Below, one piece after another: positions 19,401 through 27,616 of a stretch of 64,000 nt of DNA. This DNA comes from Phycisphaerae bacterium (lineage in GTDB: Bacteria > Planctomycetota > Phycisphaerae > UBA1845). The stretch spans positions 1 through 64,000 of the forward strand of contig JAGFJJ010000022.1 of NCBI GenBank assembly GCA_024102815.1, given 5' to 3'. The position numbers and the translations under genes were made by a program. The stretch's first letter is position 1; every line of letters starts with the position of its first letter. Under the pieces are notes generated by a model. The model was not told the origin of the DNA, made no database searches, and was given only the letters and a program-made list of their open reading frames with translations.

Positions 19401-21900
19401 TCGCGTGACCGGACTGACCTTCCTGCCCATCGCCACATTGCGTCCCACAGGCGCGGATGACCCGCTGGGCCAGCCGGTCTACAACATTTCTCCGCTGGAG
19501 CAGAATCGCGGGCCGATTATCTTTGAAAACACGAGCATATTCCCCAACCGCGTCGACGACCTCATGCGCGAGCCCACCGGTCTCATCTTCAAGGTGGTCA
19601 ACTACGATGTGCTCGACGAGTTTGGTCGCAACCTCGTCTTTACGACGCAGGAAGTGATCGACCGGACCGCGGCGATCACCATCGATTTCGGGGATGGCCG
19701 GGTGGAGCTCTATCGCGTCGCGACGGCGAGCGTCTACGGCCCCGATGCTCGCCAGGTGGGCATCACCATGGAAAGGGCGCTGGAAATCGCCGGTCTGACG
19801 CATGACACGGTCGCTTCCACGGACATGAATACATACGCGACCAGACCCGATATGCGCATGCTTCAGGGCGGGGGCACGGTCACGGTGGAAGCGCTCGTTC
19901 GTGTTCGCGACGTGGCGAACACCATGGATGGCAAGAAATTCTGGACGGCCGTCAGTTCCAACACGGATCTCGACGAGAACTCCGACTTCCGCTCGATTCC
20001 GCTGAAAGCCCGGGATACGTTCCTGATCATGTACACGAGCGATGAGGACAACGACGGCCTTTACCTCCGCGAGGAATACCTCTACGGCAGCGACGACACC
20101 CTGGTGGATACCGACGGCGACACGCTTTCCGACTTCTCGGAAGTTAGAGAAGGCTGGTTGGTGTCCAAGGTTCCCGGGCTGCCCTACAAGACGTTCCCCA
20201 GTCCGGCCCGACCCGACTCCGATCTCGACGGGTTAATGGACAATGATGAGAAAACCGCCGGTACCGACCCCAACCGTTCCGACACGGACGAGGACGGCCG
20301 GTCGGACACGTCCGAGCTGCTCGACACGTACACCATCGAGTTGTTCAACCCCGATGCGGGTCCGAGCACCCCCCCCGTTGTACTCACCGTCGCGCCTTAC
20401 AGCGACTGGGCCATCAGCGCGGGAACGAACGGCACTTGCGATACGACGACCGCTTCCGGCGATGACGTCGTCGTAACCCAGAACGGCACCGGTTCAAAGC
20501 TGTGCATCGGCCCGGGACCCAACGGCGTGATCGAGACGACGCCTTCCATGGACGACCAGGTTGTTGCGACGCCGAAGATCGATCCCGGCCCGGACGGCAT
20601 CTGCCAGACCACGACGGCCTCCGGCGACGACGTCGTCGAGTTCAGCATGGCATCGAGCCCCCCGACCAAAAGCACCATCGGCAAGGTCTGCATCAGTGCC
20701 GGCCTCAACGGCACGCTGGACACCAACCCCGCCATAAACAGCGACGACTTCATTCGCGTCGCACACAAGGGCCTGTTCGGAACCGATCCGGTCAAGACGG
20801 ACACCGATCTCGACGGCGTCAATGACGGCCGTGAAGTCATCCTGGGGATTAATCCCAACAGCCCCGACGCCGGTAAGGTCACCGATACCGATTCGGACGG
20901 TCTCTTCGACGACGAGGAGGACCTCTGCGGATCGGACAAGAACCTGCCCGATACCGACCGCGACGGCATTCCGGACGTGATCGAGTGCGCGCTGGGCTTC
21001 GATCCTACGAAGTCCAACTCGGACATGGATTCGATTCTCGACTATCTGGAGTTTGACTCTAGCAACCCGATTTCCAACGGAAATCCGCTGTACGATCCGG
21101 TGGTACTCGACACGGCTCTGACCAAGTGCAACGATGCCCCGAACTGCAATTACGTCGCGCCGCCGGTCAGCCTCCTCGCGCGGACGCACCCGGCACGCAC
21201 CGATACCGACGGTGACGGGTTGAATGACGATACCGAAGTCAACTCCAGTTGGAACGTAACGGTTTATGGAGGCTCACCGGTGGCGGTGATGTCCGATCCG
21301 CTCAACGCCGACATGGACGGCGACGGGCTGAACGACTCCGCCGAACGAACCGCCATGACCGACCCGAACGACCCCGATACCGATGATGACGGCCGGCAGG
21401 ACGGCGCGGAACTCACAGCCATGCTCGACCCGCTCCGCAAGGACAAGCGGATCAATGTCACGCTCGTTGACATTGATGTGGTCGATGACTGCGACGATAC
21501 GTCGCTCGAAGGTCTGGAACTCAAGGGAGTCTTCACGATCGAAGAACCCGATGGTTCCACGGTCACTTTCAGGACTTTCGACTGTGAGGCGGAGAAGGGC
21601 GCCTGCGGAGTCAGCAACTGCTGCATGAGCGAAGGCGATGCCTCGGCGTGCCCGGGCGAGAGTTTCACCGTCGGCGTTGGCAGCGGAAACTTCGTGCTCA
21701 AAGACGGCGAGTCCTTCGTTCTGGAAAGCAACAGTCTTATTGACATCGACAGTCTCGACTGCACCACGCAGTTCGGGAACACCATCGGCACTCTGTCGGA
21801 AACAGTGAGCTTCGCCTCGCTGCCGGCGACAAAGAACGTCACCGTGGGAACGGGCAGTTGTCAGATCGTGGTCAATTACACGATTACGATTGTCAATTGA
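16450..21900 (+). CDS. Giant surface lipoprotein: SbsA-type Ig-like domains, TSP3 calcium repeats and a protective-antigen/binary-toxin-B-like region
   Basis: An 1,816-residue predicted lipoprotein (lipobox AISSC, Cys23; ribosome site GGAGAGAGAGGCGAGG before the ATG). Residues 30-640 hold Ig-like units of the SbsA type (VLLTFSEAMNPVTAE, VLVSFSEPLRQESAD, VVVTFSKPMGDSAVQ, then LTVSNVRDLAGN). From residue 697 come TSP3-like calcium loops (DSDGDGLSDQAEQSGW and more). Residues of about 820-1120 strongly recall the pore-forming domain of anthrax protective antigen and clostridial binary toxin B: the entry RNPLIADLPLPQVSV (antigen: RHPLVAAYPIVHV), a long Ser/Thr/Gln-rich stretch, and the exit VIDRTAAITIDF...GITMERALEIAG (antigen: ETTARIIF...MTLKEALKIAFG). 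More TSP3 loops and an unrecognised C-terminal domain follow. The antigen comparison is from memory and not an alignment run. Function unknown; a surface-anchored pore or adhesin is possible. Confidence 0.82.
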   Translation: MKFVKTIVTMVLTAILLPAISSCNNQIGAGDSVAQRSLGRIETAKALSRHYVSVSLSDDADPSAMSPERFRIQTGDGSASLRVAKTEVAPDGRSVILVTDPQDAVLYRLSMVSADRSVDAVDAAADSGGVLFAGSLTDEPQLLSAVSLSSTTVLLTFSEAMNPVTAEVAAFYRIADPDGEPDIDITVTSADLGPGGTTVLLTTTPQENREYMVFVSNVDAAYRASTSCLGDSFPFRDPGNRCASQIRPTDDAGIGGPFVLTARTQIDANSPTNPDATGQTGHVYLSTVAAGVVSTSCGGIPNIAGTGTERDEELIIQFDAPVQHEALTLGFIDLSFFTDDPVIFVSSTASAAFDYVVPESDIVTAFTAAGAANGTVYFGDLSTLPAGLLVDAVKIRETNSGISVSSMCIASSRRLSPAASSALFFGIPPVDQAGPIVLGAVTTSNNTVLVSFSEPLRQESADPVNFSISPALTVLGAELTRYDTQIVLTTLPMTAGQQYTLTVSNVRDLAGNLVGTQALVSGNTVNFTFPGNTVFEGDEKPRVVGAISITNDAVVVTFSKPMGDSAVQAEHYAIAREGNNPPGGVLEVVGAQFHMQGSRTAVRLTTLPQSDVLYRLTVVNVQDLQGNQLAPAELLVDPTSVTFLGSPTTCPVCSNGAPGLDGAGRCLTDADCDNDPPCNASEADCEDKCVDACAALDSDGDGLSDQAEQSGWVITVVTATGDQISTHVTSNPQAKDSDGDGVLDLDERVYGCNPRNADTDGDLLSDYDELNLWYSDPWNQDTDGDSFIDGLDVIFETSPILADTDGDQMDDAEELIERNRNPLIADLPLPQVSVSDFALELNVTSSFTDEEGTTNSLSTTNSSTFTQSQTTSLGTSETNSTQSENTFGQKIGAEGGTAGFKISGEVSFGQSQAAGYSTTTDRQSSATSQQEYQESVTNALEFSESRSVTRNIDSAIVQATVNISNRSDISFTITNIELSMLQQDRVTGLTFLPIATLRPTGADDPLGQPVYNISPLEQNRGPIIFENTSIFPNRVDDLMREPTGLIFKVVNYDVLDEFGRNLVFTTQEVIDRTAAITIDFGDGRVELYRVATASVYGPDARQVGITMERALEIAGLTHDTVASTDMNTYATRPDMRMLQGGGTVTVEALVRVRDVANTMDGKKFWTAVSSNTDLDENSDFRSIPLKARDTFLIMYTSDEDNDGLYLREEYLYGSDDTLVDTDGDTLSDFSEVREGWLVSKVPGLPYKTFPSPARPDSDLDGLMDNDEKTAGTDPNRSDTDEDGRSDTSELLDTYTIELFNPDAGPSTPPVVLTVAPYSDWAISAGTNGTCDTTTASGDDVVVTQNGTGSKLCIGPGPNGVIETTPSMDDQVVATPKIDPGPDGICQTTTASGDDVVEFSMASSPPTKSTIGKVCISAGLNGTLDTNPAINSDDFIRVAHKGLFGTDPVKTDTDLDGVNDGREVILGINPNSPDAGKVTDTDSDGLFDDEEDLCGSDKNLPDTDRDGIPDVIECALGFDPTKSNSDMDSILDYLEFDSSNPISNGNPLYDPVVLDTALTKCNDAPNCNYVAPPVSLLARTHPARTDTDGDGLNDDTEVNSSWNVTVYGGSPVAVMSDPLNADMDGDGLNDSAERTAMTDPNDPDTDDDGRQDGAELTAMLDPLRKDKRINVTLVDIDVVDDCDDTSLEGLELKGVFTIEEPDGSTVTFRTFDCEAEKGACGVSNCCMSEGDASACPGESFTVGVGSGNFVLKDGESFVLESNSLIDIDSLDCTTQFGNTIGTLSETVSFASLPATKNVTVGTGSCQIVVNYTITIVN

Positions 21901-21939
21901 CGCGAAGGCCGGCGCGGCCTCGCAAGACCTTCAACAAGA

Positions 21940-21971
21940 ACGGGTCCGGCACGCTTGCCGGACCCGTTTCG
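21940..21971 (+). terminator. Rho-independent terminator between convergent lipoprotein genes
   Basis: ACGGGTCCGGC (21940-21950) pairs perfectly with GCCGGACCCGT (21957-21967) around ACGCTT, followed by TTCGTT. An 11-bp GC-rich stem, 39 nt after the stop at 21900. Confidence 0.75.
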
Positions 21972-21972
21972 T

Positions 21973-22263
21973 TGGAGAACCGCAGGTCGCAGCTCGGGTC
22001 GGGGCGCGTAGGTTTCTGTTTCATGTGCCCCGGGGCCTGCAAGGGAAAACCCGGCGGACGATCCCGATTCGTTTGGGCACAAACGGCTTTTGAGTCGGGC
22101 AACCCGCCGGCTTCGTAGTCGCCATCGCGGAATGGGCTGACGTGAAACTCGAATCGCCTGCCGCCTCGCTTCGCGAGCCATATGCGCACGAAAGACCGCC
22201 CGCCCGGACCCCGCAACGCGAGGAACTCCTCGCTCAACCCGCCCTTCCGAGGCTCGGCACGGC
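21973..22263. other. Convergent intergenic region without a recognised gene
   Basis: Together with the terminator this makes 363 nt between the stops of two converging lipoprotein genes. The open frames here are short and lack family resemblance. I see nothing further in it. Confidence 0.5.
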
Positions 22264-23943
22264 TCAGAGCTCGCCGACGTCGCGGAGGCCGAATACGCGA
22301 AACTCGGAAAAACCGCCGCAGGAATTATCCTGGTGTACGATCAACGTCAGAATGATCGTACGGCCTTCCACGCCCTCGGGAAGGGCAAGGTTCAAGTCAA
22401 CGCGGAAGGCCGACATGCTGAGAACCCCGCTGTCGTAGACCGTTTCGCCGGCGAGATCCTGCACAAGAACCTGCACGCTGGCGAATCCGAATTTCCCCCC
22501 GCCTTCAAAGGTGTCGGGGTCGGTCTCAATTCGCGTAATGCTCGTGTTGCGCACCTCGTTGAACACCCACGTGAACACCTCCGCTTCAGGCCCCGGCCCG
22601 CCGCCACCGCGGCCGTCCGAGAACCAGTTCGTCCCCGTCGAGCCATCGACCGCCAAATATGTCTGGAAATCGTCCCGGTCCTGGTAGACGGACGAACTCG
22701 AGACTGAGCCTTCGGCGGTGATGTTCGTCACAACCGTGCAATCCGGGTCCGGAGGATCGCAGTCATTGATGCAGGTGGATGATTCGTCGGCGCCGCAGAG
22801 GGCGCAGTCCGGATCCGCGCCCGCACAGTCGACCTCGCAGAAATCATCGCGGGGACAGGTGTCGGAGCCCTCGCAATCGGGATCGCTCGGAGAGCAGTTC
22901 AGAATGCAAACGTCGTCGAGGTTGCCGCAATAGGCGCAGTCGTCGTCGGATTCCGGACAGCCGTGCCCGTTGACCGTTGTGTCACACCGATCGTCATCAT
23001 CGCAGCAAGTGGCAAGCCGATCGCAGAAATCAAAATTGGTGCAGTCCGCATCCAACTCATTGCACCGCTGGATGTCGCAGACCTGATCTCCGACGCAGCA
23101 GAATCCCTTGGCCGCGCAGATCTCCGCATTGCTACAATCGGGGTCCGGTTCCGTATCCGGACAATTGACGTTGCATGCGCCGTTGGGAGAACAGTCTTCC
23201 GGTGTTTCGGGCTCCGGATCGTCGGACGAGGTGCAGGGGTTGTCGTCCAATTCCTGTACGATCCCATTCCACTCCTGGCAGAATTCGCGCTGCGCCTTCA
23301 AGGCATCATCCACCTGGCCCTGAATGATGCTTCTGGGCACGATAACCAAGTCCGATTGAATCATGTCGACGACATCGTCGAGAAACAACGTCGCGTAGAG
23401 TTCTGCCAGGGCACAGCCGTTGGTAATTTGGCAGAACGTTGACAAGTCGAGCTCGCCGAAATCATCCAGTTCGCGCGCCGTCGGGCTGGTCTTGGGTGTA
23501 GTCGCCGCCGAGTGGACGGTGAGAGTTTGCAGTCCATTCACCACGCTGCGTGCGGTGCGGAGCGCCGGATATTGGGTAAGTGACACCGAAACGATGAGCA
23601 TGCCGAGTTCCGGATCGTCCACATCAATCGACAACGTCTCGGCATCGGTCCGTGTAATGACGAAAACGCCGCCATCCAGGGACATGATGCGGCTCAGATT
23701 ACCGTTTTCATCAATACTGAAGCTCCCGACGTCTTCGGAGGTGATTGCCGCGAGTTTACCTTCGGCATCGCTTTGAAGCTCGAAGCTGCCTCCGTCATAA
23801 CTGAATGTACCAAGGGAATCTCCGGAACCGGGAGTGAACATGGCGGTGGATGACGGGCTGGGGGGTCCGCTCGGCGCACACCCCGAGTTCGGCAAAATCA
23901 TAAGCAATGTACCGGTGCAAACAGCGATTCCCTTGGAATGCAC
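22264..23943 (-). CDS. Cys-rich lipoprotein with a C-terminal discoidin (F5/8 type C)-like domain
   Basis: A 559-residue predicted lipoprotein: signal VCTGTLLMILPNSGC with Cys22, GTG start preceded by AAGGAAGGG. Residues 40-120 contain short beta units (GTFSYDGGSFELQSDAEGKL, VGSFSIDENGNLSRI). A helical part follows (about 150-240), then about 180 residues of Cys/Asp-rich units such as CVGDQVCDIQRCNELDADC and CSPSDPDCEGSDTC. The last 140 residues (ITAEGSVSSSSVYQDRDDF ... TNWFSDGRG ... FTWVFNEVRNTSITRIETD ... FRVFGL) look like a galactose-binding-like F5/8 type C fold, which usually binds sugars or surfaces. It is convergent with the 1,816-residue lipoprotein. No catalytic motif seen; function unknown. 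Confidence 0.78.
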   Translation of the reverse strand: MHSKGIAVCTGTLLMILPNSGCAPSGPPSPSSTAMFTPGSGDSLGTFSYDGGSFELQSDAEGKLAAITSEDVGSFSIDENGNLSRIMSLDGGVFVITRTDAETLSIDVDDPELGMLIVSVSLTQYPALRTARSVVNGLQTLTVHSAATTPKTSPTARELDDFGELDLSTFCQITNGCALAELYATLFLDDVVDMIQSDLVIVPRSIIQGQVDDALKAQREFCQEWNGIVQELDDNPCTSSDDPEPETPEDCSPNGACNVNCPDTEPDPDCSNAEICAAKGFCCVGDQVCDIQRCNELDADCTNFDFCDRLATCCDDDDRCDTTVNGHGCPESDDDCAYCGNLDDVCILNCSPSDPDCEGSDTCPRDDFCEVDCAGADPDCALCGADESSTCINDCDPPDPDCTVVTNITAEGSVSSSSVYQDRDDFQTYLAVDGSTGTNWFSDGRGGGGPGPEAEVFTWVFNEVRNTSITRIETDPDTFEGGGKFGFASVQVLVQDLAGETVYDSGVLSMSAFRVDLNLALPEGVEGRTIILTLIVHQDNSCGGFSEFRVFGLRDVGEL

Positions 23944-24148
23944 AACGCCCTTCCTTTCCAGTTGATTTCTCAGATGTCCGATTTCTGATCCGTCGCAGCG
24001 CCCGAACGCTCCGTTTGCTGGACTATAACAAAAAAATCCACCGCTGCGCGATTTGTCGTGGAGTTTCGGCGATAAGGCAAATGATTCCGTGATGATATCG
24101 GCCGCTGCCTCGAAAAGCAGAGCTTGCTTGATCGTGGGTCCATGAGAA

Positions 24149-24180
24149 GACGGGCCCGGCGACTTCGCCGGACCCGTCCT
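24149..24180 (-). terminator. Hairpin downstream of dnaK
   Basis: GACGGGCCCGGCGA and TCGCCGGACCCGTC (24149-24178) form a long GC-rich stem with one mismatch. It lies 35 nt past the dnaK stop in the dnaK direction; the run after it on that strand is CTTCTC, so the tail is weak. Its arms resemble those of the hairpin at 21940. Confidence 0.5.
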
Positions 24181-24212
24181 TTGAGCTGAATCAGGATTAG
24201 GTGAGGACCGGT

Positions 24213-26129
24213 CTACTTGGTGTCCTTCACCTCGAATTCGGCATCAATGACGTTGTCGTCCGTGCCGGATGGTGACTCGCCGGCGGAGCCTTCCCCGCCG
24301 CCGGCAGGCGCAGCACCAGCCTTGGCCGCCTGCTCGTAGATGATCCGCCCGATCGCCTGGGCATCCTGGAGCAATTGGTCGCGGGCCCGACCGATGGCCT
24401 GGGCGTCGTCTCCCTTCATGACTTCGCGGACGTTGTTGATCGCAGACTCGATCTTGCTGCGTTCCTCGGCCGGGACCTTGTCCCCGTGCTCGCGTAGCTG
24501 CTGCTCGATTTGATAGCAGGCGTTGTCGGCGTCGTTGCGGGCCTTGATGAGCTCGGCCCTCTTCTTGTCGTCCTCGGCGTGCTCGGCCGCTTCGCGCTTC
24601 ATGCGCTCGATGTCCTCCTTGGACATGCCGCCACTGCCTTCGATGCGAATCGACTGCTCCCGTCCGGTGGCCTTGTCCTTGGCGGAGACGTTGATAATGC
24701 CGTTGCGATCGATGTCGAACGTGACCTCGATCTGCGGAACGCCCCGCGGCGCCGCGGCGATGCCCGTCAGATTGAATCGACCGAGCGTGCGGTTATCGGC
24801 GGCCATGGGACGGTTGCCCTGAAGCACGTGAATCGTGACCTCGGTCTGCCCATCGGCGGCCGTGGAGAAGACTTCCGACCGCGACGTGGGGATCGTGGTG
24901 TTGGCCTCGATCAGCTGGGTCATGACGCCGCCCAGCGTCTCAACACCGAGCGTCAAAGGCGTGACATCGAGCAGGACGATGTCTTCCTTTTCGCCGGAAA
25001 GGATCGCACCCTGGATGGCCGCGCCTACGGCGACCACCTCATCGGGATTGATGCTCTTGTTGGGCTCTTTGCCGAAGACCTCCTTGACCAAGGCCTGGAC
25101 GGCGGGCATGCGCGTCGAGCCGCCGACGAGCACGACCTCGTCAATGTCCTTGGGTGACATCTTCGCGCCGGCCAGCACGTCCAGGACCGGCTTGCGGCAG
25201 CGCTCGGTGAGCTTCCGCGTCATCTGCTCGAACTGCGCCCGGGTGACGGTCACCTGCAAGTGCTTGGGCCCGCTCTGCGTCGCGGTGATGTAGGGTAGAT
25301 TGATGGTGGTCTCGAGCACGGTGGAAAGCTCGCACTTTGCCTTTTCCGCCGCTTCCTTCAGTCGCTGGAGGGCCATCGGATCGGTACGCAGGTCGATGCC
25401 CTCCTGCTTGCGGAAGGTCTCGGCGAGGAAGTTGATGAGCTCCTCGTCGTAGTCATCGCCGCCCAAATGGCCGTCGCCGCTGGTGCTCTTGACCTCAAAC
25501 GTGCCGATTTCCGGATCGATCTCCAGGACGGAGATGTCAAACGTACCACCGCCGAGGTCGAATACGGCAATGGTCTGTTCCTTCTTCTTGTCGAGACCGT
25601 AGGCCAGCGCCGCTGCCGTCGGCTCGTTGATGATGCGCTCGACCTTGAGACCGGCGATCTCACCGGCGTCCTTGGTCGCCTTGCGCTGCGAGTCGTTAAA
25701 ATAGGCGGGTACCGTTATGACGGCCCGGTCCACTTTGTGGCCGAGGTAATCCTCGGCGGTCTTTTTCAGATCCTGAAGAATCATGGCGCTGATTTCGGGT
25801 GGAGTGTAATTCTTGCCTCGTGCCTCCACCTTAACGAGTTCGTCAGGCCCGCCCACAACGTTGTAGGGGACGATCTTCTCTTCCTGAGTGACCTCGTTGT
25901 GACGTCGCCCCATGAAGCGCTTGATTGAGAAAATGGTGTTCTGCGGGTTCGTCACCTGCTGGTGGCGGGCAACCTGTCCGACCAGCCTCTCTCCTTTTTC
26001 CGTGAAGGCTACCACGGACGGCGTGAGGCGTGAGCCCTGGGCGTTGGTCAGGACCTTGACCTGTTCGCCCTCGGCCACGGCCACCACCGAGTTCGTGGTT
26101 CCCAAGTCGATTCCGATGATCTTTGACAT
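24213..26129 (-). CDS. dnaK: Molecular chaperone DnaK (Hsp70)
   Basis: ATP-dependent cytoplasmic chaperone that binds unfolded segments and works with DnaJ and GrpE. It has 638 residues, the usual length. Seen: [14 protein letters not shown] at the N-terminus, the phosphate-2 motif [16 protein letters not shown], the adenosine motif [13 protein letters not shown], the interdomain linker [16 protein letters not shown], the substrate domain, and an acidic C-terminus [14 protein letters not shown] good ribosome site (AGGAGG) precedes the ATG at 26129. No dnaJ, grpE or hrcA is adjacent, and no CIRCE element (TTAGCACTC-N9-GAGTGCTAA) is visible upstream, so its heat control is not explained by this sequence. 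Confidence 0.97.
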   Translation of the reverse strand: MSKIIGIDLGTTNSVVAVAEGEQVKVLTNAQGSRLTPSVVAFTEKGERLVGQVARHQQVTNPQNTIFSIKRFMGRRHNEVTQEEKIVPYNVVGGPDELVKVEARGKNYTPPEISAMILQDLKKTAEDYLGHKVDRAVITVPAYFNDSQRKATKDAGEIAGLKVERIINEPTAAALAYGLDKKKEQTIAVFDLGGGTFDISVLEIDPEIGTFEVKSTSGDGHLGGDDYDEELINFLAETFRKQEGIDLRTDPMALQRLKEAAEKAKCELSTVLETTINLPYITATQSGPKHLQVTVTRAQFEQMTRKLTERCRKPVLDVLAGAKMSPKDIDEVVLVGGSTRMPAVQALVKEVFGKEPNKSINPDEVVAVGAAIQGAILSGEKEDIVLLDVTPLTLGVETLGGVMTQLIEANTTIPTSRSEVFSTAADGQTEVTIHVLQGNRPMAADNRTLGRFNLTGIAAAPRGVPQIEVTFDIDRNGIINVSAKDKATGREQSIRIEGSGGMSKEDIERMKREAAEHAEDDKKRAELIKARNDADNACYQIEQQLREHGDKVPAEERSKIESAINNVREVMKGDDAQAIGRARDQLLQDAQAIGRIIYEQAAKAGAAPAGGGEGSAGESPSGTDDNVIDAEFEVKDTK

Positions 26130-26418
26130 GATTTACCTCCTGGCCATTGAGCCTTTGGGGTCGGCGCTCCCTGCGCCTGATCATCGGGTTTACATGCCTC
26201 ATGCCAGCGGGCGATGCCCGGGGTATTCACATAAAGATATGCAAATCAATAGATTACAATATTCGCACAAACCTCCGGCGGAGGGCGACTGCCATCGTGA
26301 CAGGCTCGGATCATGCGAAAATGGCACGTCGAGGCTGGTTCGGAGGTGGCCGGCGGCCGATGTTTAACGGGGGGAAAGTCGGTTTCCCCGAGCCACAGGA
26401 CCGATAAACTCATACGCC
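26130..26418. other. Divergent intergenic region between dnaK and the ACT-domain gene
   Basis: 289 nt expected to hold both promoters. The part at about 26230-26275 is clearly AT-richer than its surroundings but contains no -35/-10 pair I would trust. A perfect hairpin, GGGGAAA (26371-26377) with TTTCCCC (26383-26389) around GTCGG, sits about 30 nt before the ACT-domain start in its probable leader. Confidence 0.45.
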
Positions 26419-26904
26419 ATGAGCATTGAGCCGTTCGAGACCGCCGAAGCCCAAGGCTTCCCCGTCGTGCGCCAGCAATCGGTATTCATCGAAAACAGGG
26501 TTGGACAGCTCCTGCGGCTGACCCGCCTATTCGATCAGACGGACGTGCGTATTCTCGCCGTGTCCGTCGTCCACTCGGTTGATTGCGCCATTTGCCGTTT
26601 TATCGTGGACGATCCCGATGCAGGCGGTGACCTGATCCGCAAAGCCGGATTTCCGTCCTGCGAGTCCGAGCTCCTGGTCGTGTCACTTCCGCACGGCAAG
26701 AGGGCTTTGCTGGAAACATGGGCGGCGCTGCTCGGCGGCGAGGTGAACATCCACTACACCTACCCGCTCCTCACCCATCCCCAAGGGTCTCCGGCCATTG
26801 CCGTGGCCTGCGACAACCTCGAGCAGGGCGTCCGCGTCCTCCGCGAGCGTCGGTTCACACTGCTCGACGAGGGCGATCTGCGCGATACCCGCCTCGAGGA
26901 TTGA
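26419..26904 (+). CDS. ACT-domain protein (two ACT-like domains)
   Basis: A 161-residue protein built from two ACT-type regulatory folds. The first (about residues 17-80: VFIENRVGQLLRLTRLFDQTDVRILAVSVV) has the N.VG.L.RL...F....I standard opening seen in amino-acid-binding ACT domains such as the small subunit of acetolactate synthase. The second covers about 95-155 (PAIAVACDNLEQGVRVLRERRFTLLDEGDL). No catalytic domain is attached, so it is probably a regulator or ligand sensor whose partner is unknown. It is transcribed away from dnaK. Its ATG has no clear ribosome site, and a hairpin lies in the leader. Confidence 0.72.
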   Translation: MSIEPFETAEAQGFPVVRQQSVFIENRVGQLLRLTRLFDQTDVRILAVSVVHSVDCAICRFIVDDPDAGGDLIRKAGFPSCESELLVVSLPHGKRALLETWAALLGGEVNIHYTYPLLTHPQGSPAIAVACDNLEQGVRVLRERRFTLLDEGDLRDTRLED

Positions 26905-27146
26905 TCGACGGCCAGCGCCTTGTGCCGCAGACTGCTGCGTTTTGCGGCTCGTTCAAGCACTCCTTTCTTTTCCTGCACGACGCGCCTGCGTCAATTGCGC
27001 ACGGTCTGCCGGCCGGAAAAAGCCATCATCGCACCCGTGGGAATTCCGGGCGTGTACCAGAAGTTGGAACGGCTGACAGGCGCCTTGTCGGAACCTGTCG
27101 ATCCTCCAGAAAAGCGTTGCATGCCTCCGACATTTGTAGTAGGCTA

Positions 27147-27163
27147 CCTACGACAGTTGTAGG
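27147..27163 (+). promoter_or_regulatory. Probable BlaI-family operator
   Basis: CCTACGACAGTTGTAGG is a 17-bp near-palindrome (one mismatched pair around the centre) that ends 26 nt before the repressor start. A further TTGTAG half-site is at 27134-27139. BlaI/MecI/CopY repressors bind TACA/TGTA-type dyads, so autoregulation of the repressor-peptidase pair is likely. Confidence 0.6.
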
Positions 27164-27189
27164 AGACGGCGGGCGAGGATTGGCGGAAC

Positions 27190-27579
27190 ATGGCAGCACG
27201 ACCGTTGGAGCTGGGAGACGCGGAGCTGGAGATCCTCAAGGTCTTGTGGGATGAGGGTCCCGGGACGGTCCGCGACGTTTTGATGCACTTGCAAAAGCGC
27301 AAGCGCCGTCCCGCTTACACGACGGTTCAGACGCTGCTGACTCGGCTCGAAAACAAGCGGTTTGTTACCAGCAACAAGACAGGACTGGCATTCGTGTACC
27401 GGCCACGCGTGTCGCGCGAGCAGGTCACCCGAGCGCGGCTGAACACACTGGTCAACCAGTTGTTCAACGGGGAGGCCGGTCCGCTGGTCCTGCAACTCGT
27501 GAAATCAGAGAAGCTCACGCCGAAGGAGATCGGCGAGCTTCATCGGTTGATCGACGAGCTGGATCAGGGGCAGGCGTAA
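27190..27579 (+). CDS. BlaI/MecI/CopY-family transcriptional repressor
   Basis: A 129-residue winged-helix repressor. It begins with LELGDAELEILKVLWDEGPGTVRDVL and continues with AYTTVQTLLTRLENKRFV, the DNA-recognition part of the family, then a C-terminal dimerisation helix region (LTPKEIGELHRLIDEL). In the classical system the partner BlaR1/MecR1 peptidase triggers cleavage of the repressor. Here the M56 peptidase gene follows 37 nt downstream and a matching palindrome lies just upstream, so the pair forms a self-contained switch. There is no beta-lactamase gene nearby, so the signal and the other targets are unknown. Confidence 0.9.
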   Translation: MAARPLELGDAELEILKVLWDEGPGTVRDVLMHLQKRKRRPAYTTVQTLLTRLENKRFVTSNKTGLAFVYRPRVSREQVTRARLNTLVNQLFNGEAGPLVLQLVKSEKLTPKEIGELHRLIDELDQGQA

Positions 27580-27616
27580 CGGAATCGACGCACCAACCGA
27601 CCCGGGGGTCCGAGCG

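Noticed and set aside
26130..26300. CIRCE heat-shock operator before dnaK
   Set aside because: No TTAGCACTC-N9-GAGTGCTAA-like dyad found on either strand.
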